Shown in pieces: positions 22,202 through 31,238 of a stretch of 64,000 bases of DNA; position 1 is the stretch's first letter; every line of letters starts with the position of its first letter. A program made the translations under genes and the position numbers. The stretch lies in the NCBI GenBank assembly GCA_024220505.1, contig JAKZZE010000003.1:1-64000 (forward strand), read 5' to 3'. The DNA is from Rhizopus arrhizus (Eukaryota > Mucoromycota > Mucoromycetes > Mucorales > Rhizopodaceae). A model generated the notes under the pieces. It worked only from the letters and a program-made list of their open reading frames with translations, was not told where the DNA came from and searched no databases.

Positions 22202-25123
22202 CACTGCAAATAATCGTGCAAACTCTGCACATTGTTAATTTTTAGCAATATGCTTTTCTGTTTAACGATGCCAAAAGCTGTGATTGAATGGGTATTTATG
22301 CCGACGTCAATATCGGCACCCTTTAAGGACCTAAATGTCTGTCAATATATTCTGCGTCTCTGTATGGTGCCGATATTAACGAAAATGATGATCCATAGCT
22401 CTAAGTAGATTTATACAGACCCAATTGTCGTTCTGCGAAGGCGTCTCTCTTGTTAGCTGCCTTACATAGTCTATTCTACGTTATAAATAATTTGGCAACC
22501 AATGATACTTTTTAAATCATTACTTTATTTGTCTTTTTGCTCTTTATAAACCACTCATATTGCCTTATATACTTCTTTATGAACCACTTATATTGCTTTA
22601 TATACTTCTTTACCGACCATTCATATTGCAATAAATATTGCTTTATATACATAAAAAAATAGGGATTTTGTTTATAAAAAATAGCTTTTTTTTTTATTTA
22701 AATAAAATAATAATAACAATACATAGTATTTCTTTGCTTGTAGCATTTTAGCAGTGTACTTGACTTACCTAATGTCACCAGAATAGCAGCATCTAATCTA
22801 AAAATACATCAATTAATCTCGTGGAACTTTAAAAGTTCTCAAAAGAAAAAAAAAAAAAAAAAAAAAAAAGCAAGCCCAAGGATTCTAGGATGCAAAGACA
22901 CAAGGACCAGGGCACTTAAAGAAAAAGATGGAAGTACAACAGTACTTAAGAACCAAAGTAAAAACCAGGAAAGAAACAGAAAGAGGCCAAAGCAGAGCAG
23001 CATTCATCTATAATAATTATTAGCCATCATGTATATAGTAAAAGTAATAGTACCTTTCTTTAGATAGACAAGGGGAAGAAAACTTGCTGAGCTTTTACAA
23101 ATAAGTAAAAAAAGAAACAGCACGCATCTATAATAATTATTAGCTATGATGGATATGTAATAAAAGTAATAGTACCTTTAGATGGGCTAAGAGAAAAAAA
23201 CTAGCTAAGCGTATACTCACAAGTAAAAAAAGCAGCAGACATCTATAATAATTATTAGCTATGATGGATATGTAATAAAAGTAATAGTACCTTTAGATGG
23301 GCTAAGAGAAGAAAACTAGCTAAGTTTTACCAACAAGTAAAAAAAAAAAGGAAACAGTACGCATCTATAATAAATATTAGCTATTGAGTGTATGTAGTAA
23401 AGTAATAGTACCTTGCTTTAGATGGACCATGAAAAAAAAAAGAAAAGAAAAAAAGACACGAGTCAGGCTTATACCAACAAGTAAAAGAAGAAGCAATGAT
23501 AATCCTGGGAAAAAGACTTTATAAAGACCATTTAAACCATAAAGAAAGCAATCAATACAATATTACTAAAGTACAAGTACCATTAGAACAGGAATACAAT
23601 TTATATAATATTAAGAACTTACCTTTTATAAAAAAGAGAAGAAAAAAAAGAAAAAAAAAAGAAAAGTGCTTTTTTGTAGCCTTATTTTACCAATGTTACA
23701 CTTATTCACTGTCTATCCATATTAGAAAACAAAAACAATTGCTTTTCATGTAGTTTGTATTTAATGATATCCCAAAAGATAATTTATACATTGCTTGAGT
23801 AAGTTTTATTACTTGCGTACAATATATTTAACGTGGAGGATATTATTTTTTCTTTTTTTTTACTTGAAATAAAAAAAAAAGGTCGGTATCAACAAATTAT
23901 AGCAGAAAAACAACTTCTTTTTTTTTCTCCCTTGTTTTGTTTCATGGAATACACTAGATGACAAAGGTACAAAAGATAAAAAAGAATGCTCAAGTATTGA
24001 TCATATGTAAGTTTATAAAAACAAATAACAACCAAGTCTAATGTCGGTTTCTTTTTTTTTTTTTTTTTACATTAGGAATTCCTAATGGGACACATTCGGA
24101 TGACGAACATGAACCTCATGAGCAAAGTTGTTCTTTCCAACACGATAAAACTATAAGAATGTCAAACTTATATTACTGCTTGTTGTTGAAAAGTTTTTTT
24201 TGGTAAAGGAAGTTGGCAATGTTAACATCTCTAATGGCTAATGGCTAATGGCAAATTACACCCATCTGCAAACATAAAGTAAGTAATGAACTAGTATAAG
24301 CTTAAAAACATATATTCTTTTATATTATTTGTCATAAAAAAATAATAAAGCAATCTATTTACTTGAAAAACAAAAAAACTGTTCATGTATCTATTAATTA
24401 TAATTGCCTTGTAACAAGATGTTAACAAAGCTTCTTTTTTTTTTTTATTCTTTTTAGAATATACAAGTATTTTTTTGTTATCATGTAAAAGCATTTGTAT
24501 TTTTATAAAACATGTTTACTGTTAGGTTATTGTTTTCATTTGAATAAGGAACCTTTTATTGCTATGCTCTCTTTTTTTTTTTTTTTTTTTTTTCACTAGG
24601 TCTTTTTTTTAACTTTGTCTTTTTTTAACTTTGTCTTTTTTTTTTACTTTTAATTTTTCAGCCTCTTTTTTTTTCCCAAACGCAACTATTTTGTTACATT
24701 CTGTTACACGTTTCTAATGAGCTAAGCTAAAAAGCACAGACTGCCTTCCTAATATGTATTCTTCTGATCAAAATAATCACAATGTGTTTTTGTTTTCCGC
24801 ATTTTGCCCTCAAAAATAAAAAAAAGAAGATATCGGTCTTTCAACGATAGAGGAGAACAAGCTTTCCAAAAAAAGATCATCTGTAAAAAAAAAAGACATT
24901 TTTTTAAAACGTGAATAACTTTATGAATATTTACCCTACAATGAAAAAAATAACATTATTTAACTTCTTTATTTTTTTCGCATCTAAATCTTTTTTCATA
25001 TTTCGAAAATGACCAATACAGCAAGATATAATGTTTTTTTAAAAAAAAACTTTAAAATCTGTGGACCTATGATTGTCACCGATGTCAGAATTCTACGTCA
25101 AAGGTTCAACATTATTTGCAGTG
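22202..25123 (-). mobile_element. Element E copy 5 (E5), complete
   Basis: Starts CACTGCAAATAAT at 22202 and ends ATTATTTGCAGTG at 25123 (2922 bp). Left 300 bp differ from E4 and include an inverted repeat AATATCGGCACC / GGTGCCGATATT (22309-22320 and 22366-22377). It carries the most units of the 110-bp-type repeat (about 23000-23420) and the palindrome (24070-24087). GAT precedes 22202 (its G being the last base of E4) and GAT follows 25123, a candidate 3-bp target duplication as expected for CACTA-type elements. Confidence 0.78.
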
Positions 25124-25180
25124 GATCAAAAAGGAATCAAAGGCTATCATCAACCAAAATCCGACTTCGTCAACATACCT

Positions 25181-25253
25181 GGGGGATTAGCTCAACTGGT
25201 AGAGCGTCAGATTCCAAATCTGAAGGTCAAGAGTTCGATTCTCTTATTCCTCA
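25181..25253 (+). tRNA. tRNA-Trp (anticodon CCA), 73 nt, no intron
   Basis: Folds as a complete cloverleaf: acceptor GGGGGAT/ATTCCTC (two G-U pairs), D-stem GCTC/GAGC, anticodon stem TCAGA/TCTGA with loop TTCCAAA, so anticodon CCA, T-stem AAGAG/CTCTT with loop TTCGATT, discriminator A. The A-box (TAGCTCAACTGG) fits the consensus perfectly, and GTTCGATTC fits the B-box core. The overall look (TTAGCTCAACTGGTAGAGCG) is bacterial or organelle-like, so a transferred mitochondrial tRNA is possible. It lies 57 nt from the end of E5. Confidence 0.9.
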
Positions 25254-25353
25254 AATTTATTTATCTTCTGTTCTGTTGTGACGAAAATAGTTCTTTTGTT
25301 GTGAGATTTGTCGTATATTTTATTTGTCATGTCTTTTATTTTCTAAATTTGGC

Positions 25354-25940
25354 TGTAACGAAGATTACAACATAAACACCAGCAATGGCTGCGGTTTGTG
25401 ATTTTTAATTTTGAACCTTATTCTTTTTTTGAACTTTATTTCAAAATCAAACTTTATATCGAAATCAAACCTTATATTGAAATCAAACCTTATATCGAAA
25501 TCAAACCTTATATCAAAATGAAACTTTATTTTTCTTTGTCTATAAAATAGACAAGTTTTTATTTTTATTTTACTTCACTTACTCTTGACTTATCTTCACT
25601 TCTCTTGACATATATATTTTAACTTTACTTATCTTAAATATATTTTATCCAATAAATCAAGTATCTTTATCCCTGAATCTTTTGGTATAATACTCTTAAA
25701 ATACAAGCAAGACAAGTCCCTTGAAGTCAATTATCTTCATTGTAAACATTCTTAAAACTCTTATCAAGTCACCTTATTACAAGCAAGTTTGATCTACTTA
25801 ACAAGATCTGGTGGTCACTTACAAACGAATTTAATACCAATACTTTACCCAACTCTTAATTTTTTTATTCACTTTCGTCAACTTTACTCTATTTCAAAAC
25901 CGTTAACTCTTACAAGCCATTGAAGCAACAAAAAATTACA
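25354..25940 (+). mobile_element. Solo LTR U (gypsy family)
   Basis: 587 bp, TGTAACG...ATTACA, 4-bp target duplication TGGC (25350-25353 and 25941-25944), confirmed by the opposite palindrome arm near 45506-45516. Holds the blocks shared by this LTR group: AAGTCCCTTGAAG...CTTCATTGTAA (about 25710-25745) and AAGATCTGGTGGTCACT (about 25803). The partial LTR at 63737 is the closest relative seen. Confidence 0.85.
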
Positions 25941-25966
25941 TGGCAATGTTACAATTCGTTCCTTAT

Positions 25967-26565
25967 TGTAACACAATGCAGCAAACTTTTGCAGCATTTG
26001 ACTTTTCTCTCTCCAACTAATTCAAATCCAGGAAAATACAAACAAATACGTATGAATACGTATGAATACAGATAAATCCAGAAAAATACAAAAAAATACA
26101 GAATATCTACAAAATCATCAAAAACAGCATATAATCAGAAAAGCCAAAAACATATAAATAACTTCAATATTTCTTATACTTACTCTTGACTTACTTACTT
26201 ACTTCACTTTTAACTTTTGTTTTACTTCACTTATTTACTTTACTTTTTGATTATTTTAATAAATATCATACAAAGTAAATCTCTTTTGTTTTTCTTTTAT
26301 TTTATCTAATATCAAGAACAAGAAGTCCCTTGAAGCAAATACACTTCATTGTAATCCCTTTTTTTTTTATCTTTTTACTTTATTTTATTCACAACAGTTT
26401 GATCTACTTAACAAGATCTGGTGGTCACTTATTACAAGCGAACTTAAATTCAAATCATTACTCTTTTTGGAATCAAATCCTACCTAAACCTTTGATATTA
26501 TATCAAGACTCTCTTAAATCAAACCTATTTTATACTATATAAACCTTACAAAATCCAATCTCACA
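25967..26565 (+). repeat. 5' LTR of gypsy copy 1
   Basis: Starts TGTAACACAATGCAGC, ends CTCACA. TATA-like CATATAAATAAC near 26152, AATAAA near 26259, then the shared blocks AAGTCCCTTGAAG and AAGATCTGGTGGTCACT. The last one repeats the first 11 bases of the primer-binding site. Confidence 0.9.
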
Positions 26566-26567
26566 TT

Positions 26568-26585
26568 TGGTGGTCACTACGAGGG
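26568..26585 (+). promoter_or_regulatory. Primer-binding site of gypsy copy 1
   Basis: TGGTGGTCACTACGAGGG two bases after the LTR. It predicts a primer tRNA ending in AGUGACCACCA. The same sequence follows the 5' LTR of copy 2 (34719-34736). Confidence 0.7.
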
Positions 26586-26691
26586 ATCAAAATTGAAAAC
26601 TACTTAAAATCTATCAAGAAATCAACAGACTTATTCAAAAAAAAAATTACTCAAAATCGAACCAACAATCTCAAAACACTTATTAGCAGCA

Positions 26692-27966
26692 ATGACAACT
26701 ACAGGACCTAACGTGTTGGCTTCAGTCAGCAACCAAAGCGTAATACAAGGTTATAGACCAAGACTCATCGAATTTTACGGATATGAAGGAGAAGATTTCC
26801 GTCATTTTCAAGAAATCCTAGACTCCTACCTTGCAGTTAACAATACGCAGGGAGAATCAAGAAAAATAGCCATTCTCAAATCACAACTAAGACGTGCTGC
26901 CAAAGTCTACTTTGAACGTGTTATTCTAAAAGAACAGCCAGAGATCAAGTATGACCAAGCAATAGAGGCACTCAAGAATCATTATATCACCCCGGAACTA
27001 ATACAAAGCTATGAAATGGAATTTAATGATATGTTCCAAGGAGAACAAGAGCATCCACAAATATTTCTTGCAAGATTAAGAGAAGCAGCCGATTTGGCCA
27101 ATATTGATAATGAAGCATTGATAGAAAGCAGATTCCGTGCTGGATTACTAAACGAAATAAAAAATTTCTGTATACAAAGCAGTTCCAAGAACTTTAAAGA
27201 CTGGCTCACACATTCTGAAGGATGGTGGAACGCAAATAGACCTCGTAAGATTGCCATGGTCGACAACCCCTTCATACCTCGAAACATTAACAATGCCTTG
27301 ATATATCACAACGATAATGCACATGCTGGTCGATACAACATAAATAATCATAATGTTGAACTTGTAGATATTGATGAAAGACCTGCACAGATTTTACCAG
27401 TCAGTGATGTTCAAATATTTGGTAAATCATCAGGAAATCTAGCTACCAATACCAATGTTACAACAGGAGTTAATCGGTTGTCAACAATGGAAGTAGTAGG
27501 TTATCCTAATGACACCCAATATCATGTGAATCATTCAACTAGGTATCATCACGGTCATACTAATCTTAATAATCAACAAGAGATTCTTAATATGATTCAA
27601 CAAGCTATCCGCAACGAATTGAATATATATGATCAACATAATCGACCTTACAATCGCAATGCTCGCAACAACTATAACAATTTCAACAATTACAATCCCA
27701 ACGTTAAAGACAATTATCAAAGATATAACAACAATAATAATAGTAACCCTAACTATTATAGCAATAACGGTTATAACAATAATCGAAACATCGACTACAA
27801 CGGAAATAACAACTATAATGGACACAATAATAGATTCAGAAATAACTATAATAATGGATATGAAAGATCTAATTACAACAGCCGATATCGTAATCAACCC
27901 AACAGTAATCAAAATGATGAACTTCCATTGCAACAACCTCAACAAAATCAGCCTTCAAAAAACTAG
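26692..27966 (+). CDS. Gag of gypsy copy 1
   Basis: 424 residues. The N-terminal capsid-like part (about 20-200) has the retrotransposon Gag signature: RPRLIEFYGYEGEDFRHF, an alpha-helical stretch, and QGEQEHPQIFLARLREAADL. It would form the particle shell. There is no CCHC zinc knuckle. Instead the last 120 residues are low-complexity, rich in Asn, Tyr, Arg and Gln (YNNNRNIDYNGNNNYNG), which may bind RNA instead; that role is inference. It ends ...QPSKN-stop at 27966, with the frameshift site in the last codons. Copy 2 has the same plan and the same conserved segment WWNANRPRKIAMVDNPFIPR. Confidence 0.9.
   Translation: MTTTGPNVLASVSNQSVIQGYRPRLIEFYGYEGEDFRHFQEILDSYLAVNNTQGESRKIAILKSQLRRAAKVYFERVILKEQPEIKYDQAIEALKNHYITPELIQSYEMEFNDMFQGEQEHPQIFLARLREAADLANIDNEALIESRFRAGLLNEIKNFCIQSSSKNFKDWLTHSEGWWNANRPRKIAMVDNPFIPRNINNALIYHNDNAHAGRYNINNHNVELVDIDERPAQILPVSDVQIFGKSSGNLATNTNVTTGVNRLSTMEVVGYPNDTQYHVNHSTRYHHGHTNLNNQQEILNMIQQAIRNELNIYDQHNRPYNRNARNNYNNFNNYNPNVKDNYQRYNNNNNSNPNYYSNNGYNNNRNIDYNGNNNYNGHNNRFRNNYNNGYERSNYNSRYRNQPNSNQNDELPLQQPQQNQPSKN
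27957..27963 (+). promoter_or_regulatory. -1 ribosomal frameshift site A_AAA_AAC
   Basis: In the gag frame the codons read tcA AAA AAC TAG, the canonical retroviral slippery heptamer directly followed by the gag stop. The -1 frame is open through the site into pol (KKLDGSIVFNNE). Identical in copy 2 at 36822-36828. Confidence 0.82.
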
Positions 27967-30900
27967 ATGGGTCGATTGTTTTTAATAACGAAAGCAATGG
28001 TCAATCGAATACCCAAAATCAAACAAAATCCATTAACGAAACCAAACAACAATCACAAAAACAAACACAACATTTAAATGCCATCCTAACAGAAAATGAA
28101 AATAGAAACGAGAAAGAATTGTATACTGCCATCAGACCTGATAAACCACCCGAAGTCACCAGAGCTGTTCCTTATACTAAAACACGTACCACAGCTCAAA
28201 AGAAAACAGCCAAACCAACAGTTGTTACCAAACGCGTTACTACTAGAAGTCATTTGGAAGAAATCAAACCTTCAAATAACAATCAAACACATACAAATCA
28301 AGATATAGAAATGGAAACTGATTTACCTATTGAGCCTATCAAAAAGAAACAGCCTAAAAGAACACAACCAATTCCATCCTACGATATCGCTACGGATATA
28401 TTAGACCGACCTACCAACGCAACATTTAGAGACCTAATCAATGATGTCCCTAAATACCGCAGACAGTTAGCTGGTGTTTGTAGAACTAGAAGAACTGCTA
28501 CTAAAAATCAAGATTCTCAACAAACGGTTGCAATAATTGAAGACGATGAATTTAATACCACCGCTGTATATTCAAAAACTACCATTGGAGACCATAGGAT
28601 TAGAACGTTAATCGACTGTGGAGCAGCAAAGACTTGTATGTCGAAAGCTTTAGCTGATAAATTAGGACTCTCTATAGACGCTGCCTCCGAAACTATATTT
28701 ACTATGGGAAATGGAACAAAACAAGCAGGATTAGGAGTTATCTATGATGTACCTGTGGAAGTAAAAGAAAATATGATTATACCTTGTACAGTAGAAGTAT
28801 TACCTTCATGTCCCACTCACTTCATCCTTGGAAACAATTGGTTAATTAGAGCTAAAGCGAAGATTGATTTTAATAGTGAATCCTTAAAAGTAACATACAA
28901 GAACCAAAAAGCCGAATTGCCTATTACCTTCTTACGCAAGCAAGAAAAAATACCAAAAATTACGACTTATACGCAAACATACAAAAATCCAGTCAGTCAA
29001 ACTAATTCAAATTCAAAACATGTCCATTTTGAAGAAGAAGCCGATGAAAGCACTGAAGAGGAATACAGTACGGAGGATGAATCAATAGAACATAGTGATG
29101 AAGATATTTACAGTGCTGAAGATGAACTATCCGACAAAGAACATCAAGAAGAAGACAATGATCAATCATTATTAGTATTGGAAAAAGAATCTGACCAAGA
29201 AATTGAGATAATAACAAATAACAATGATCAAATCATTCGTGCTCCAAAAGAAGGGATGATCTTAAAAGCCTATACGTCAAGCACATTTCAGCTTAAAAAA
29301 CCACCTGGACAGTTAAAGTCAGTCACTTATAGTTTTGAACTAACCAACCCTGACATTATTCAAGCAATGGGATATTTCGACTTAAATGCCACTATAGTAT
29401 TAAACAACAAGAGCATCGAAATACATCTATACAACCGATCAAAGAAAAACATCCACCTAAAGTCGTTTGAAAAGATAGGAAAGCTTGAGAAAATTGATTT
29501 ACAAGATGAGGAAGTCATACAAGCGTATCAACTTAACAAAGAAGCAGATTTATATACTATGGAGTATAATCAGAACTCAGAAACCGAAAGTGATAAAGAA
29601 GAAATGATAGACAAAGATTCATATGCAAAAGTGGAAGTTGGAGATATATCAAAAGAAATGAATCAGAAACTACGAAAATTGCTATATAGATTCAAGGAAA
29701 TATTTGATTGGGATAATAATACCATTGGCTACACATCAATTTTGAAGCACAAAATTATCATAGAAGAGAATACTCAGCCTATTAGTCATAGACCCTATCG
29801 ACTTAGTCCTATAGAATCTGACTATTTACAAAAGGAATTGGATAAATACTGCAAGTTAGGTGTAATTGCACCATCAAACAGTCCTTGGGCTGCTCCGGTA
29901 ATACTTGTTAAAAAGAAAAACGGTGAATACCGTATGGTAATTGATTATCGCAAGTTAAACGCTGTAACAAAGAAAGATTCATACCCTTTGCCAAGAATCG
30001 ACGATTTATTAGACACTTTGGGAAAAGCTAAAGTATTTTCCGCTCTTGACATGAGAGCTGGTTTTCATCAAGTACCCTTGGAAGAGAGTAGCAAGGAATT
30101 AACAGCTTTCACCACAAAATACGGAGTATATCATTACAACACATTGCCTATGGGATTAGTAAATTCACCCGCAACGTTCCAACGTCTCATTGATCTCTGC
30201 TTCAGACCATTAATCAACAAATGTTTGGTAGCATATATCGATGATCTAAATGTCTATTCAAATAACTGTCAAGAACACTTAATTCACTTAGAACAAGTTT
30301 TCAATTGTATCAAAATGGGAAACCTAAAGCTCAACCCAGAAAAGTGCTTTTTCTTTAAAGATCATCTGAAGTTCCTTGGATATATTGTAACAAAAGAAGG
30401 AATTCAAACCGACCCAAGCAAGATAGAAAAGATACAAAATTATCCTGTCCCCAAAACGCTCACCCAAATTAGAGGATTCCTAGGTTTGGCCTCATATTAC
30501 CGTAGATTTATAAAAAATTTTGCTGCAATAGCACGCCCACTACATGATCAAACCAAGACGACAAAAAGAATCCCCTGGACTAGCAAGACAACTGAATCTT
30601 TTGAATCCCTGAAAAAATTATTGACACAGGCACCAGTTTTAGCAAGGCCAGATTTCAACAAGGATTTTATACTTGTAACAGACGCTTCTAGACTAGGTCT
30701 TGGTTGCATCTTAACTCAGTTAGACGACAATGGTCACGAGCACCCTATAATATACGCAAGCAGAAGCTTAAAGTCAAGTGAAACCAATTATGGAGTATCA
30801 AAGTTAGAATGCTTAGCCTTAATTTGGGCTATCAAACAATTTAGACCTTATCTTCTTGGACGAAAATTCACCATCATTACAGATCATTCAGCACTAAAAG

Positions 30901-31037
30901 GCTTACTTAATACAACCAATCCTACTGGTATCATTGCAAGATGGATTACCATATTAGCAGAATATGAGTACGAAATCAAGTATCGGCCAGGCCGAGTTAA
31001 TGAAAGTGCCGACTTCTTGTCAAGATTAGGCTACTAA
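27957..31037 (+). CDS. Pol of gypsy copy 1: protease, reverse transcriptase, RNase H
   Basis: About 1026 codons in the -1 frame relative to gag; the first ATG is far inside, so expression by frameshift is expected. Protease: TLIDCGAAKTCMS near residue 220 with FILGNNWL downstream; the active-site triplet is Asp-Cys-Gly instead of Asp-Ser/Thr-Gly. An acidic linker follows. RT: NGEYRMVIDYRKLN, ALDMRAGFHQVP, LPMGLVNSPATFQRL and the active-site YIDD near 760. RNase H: LVTDASRLGLGC near 907 and ITDHSALKGLL. It ends with SADFLSRLGY, the usual RNase H end, and stops without an integrase domain, which lies in a separate ORF about 200 nt downstream. Confidence 0.9.
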   Translation, partial: KKLDGSIVFNNESNGQSNTQNQTKSINETKQQSQKQTQHLNAILTENENRNEKELYTAIRPDKPPEVTRAVPYTKTRTTAQKKTAKPTVVTKRVTTRSHLEEIKPSNNNQTHTNQDIEMETDLPIEPIKKKQPKRTQPIPSYDIATDILDRPTNATFRDLINDVPKYRRQLAGVCRTRRTATKNQDSQQTVAIIEDDEFNTTAVYSKTTIGDHRIRTLIDCGAAKTCMSKALADKLGLSIDAASETIFTMGNGTKQAGLGVIYDVPVEVKENMIIPCTVEVLPSCPTHFILGNNWLIRAKAKIDFNSESLKVTYKNQKAELPITFLRKQEKIPKITTYTQTYKNPVSQTNSNSKHVHFEEEADESTEEEYSTEDESIEHSDEDIYSAEDELSDKEHQEEDNDQSLLVLEKESDQEIEIITNNNDQIIRAPKEGMILKAYTSSTFQLKKPPGQLKSVTYSFELTNPDIIQAMGYFDLNATIVLNNKSIEIHLYNRSKKNIHLKSFEKIGKLEKIDLQDEEVIQAYQLNKEADLYTMEYNQNSETESDKEEMIDKDSYAKVEVGDISKEMNQKLRKLLYRFKEIFDWDNNTIGYTSILKHKIIIEENTQPISHRPYRLSPIESDYLQKELDKYCKLGVIAPSNSPWAAPVILVKKKNGEYRMVIDYRKLNAVTKKDSYPLPRIDDLLDTLGKAKVFSALDMRAGFHQVPLEESSKELTAFTTKYGVYHYNTLPMGLVNSPATFQRLIDLCFRPLINKCLVAYIDDLNVYSNNCQEHLIHLEQVFNCIKMGNLKLNPEKCFFFKDHLKFLGYIVTKEGIQTDPSKIEKIQNYPVPKTLTQIRGFLGLASYYRRFIKNFAAIARPLHDQTKTTKRIPWTSKTTESFESLKKLLTQAPVLARPDFNKDFILVTDASRLGLGCILTQLDDNGHEHPIIYASRSLKSSETNYGVSKLECLALIWAIKQFRPYLLGRKFTIITDHSALKGLLNTTNPTGIIARWITILAEYEYEIKYRPGRVNESADFLSRLGY

Positions 31038-31054
31038 AGAACAAAAGAACATCC

Positions 31055-31089
<35 letters not shown>

Positions 31090-31238
31090 ACAAGGAGGCT
31101 GGGAGGGTAGTTGAAACAAACAAAATCAAAAAAAAAAAATAATAATAATTTATACACACACACAAACAGACAAAACCTTAATACAGAAAATTACAGAAAT
31201 AGTACCACCTTAAAAGCACAATAACAAAGTTACACACA
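31038..31238 (+). promoter_or_regulatory. Pol-integrase spacer with conserved G-rich motif
   Basis: A poly-A run of about 29, then GGAGGCTGGGAGGGTAG followed by TTGAAAC (31094-31117). The same island, GGAGGCAGGGAGGGGTAG, is at 40011-40028 in copy 2, although the rest of the spacer has diverged. Its role is unknown: candidates are a plus-strand priming tract, a G-quadruplex or an internal initiation signal. Confidence 0.55.

Noticed and set aside
27535..27985. Long ORFs on the other strand and frame of gag (Ile/Val-rich)
   Set aside because: Shadows of the Asn-rich gag tail; AAT/AAC codons give ATT/GTT in the other reading frames.
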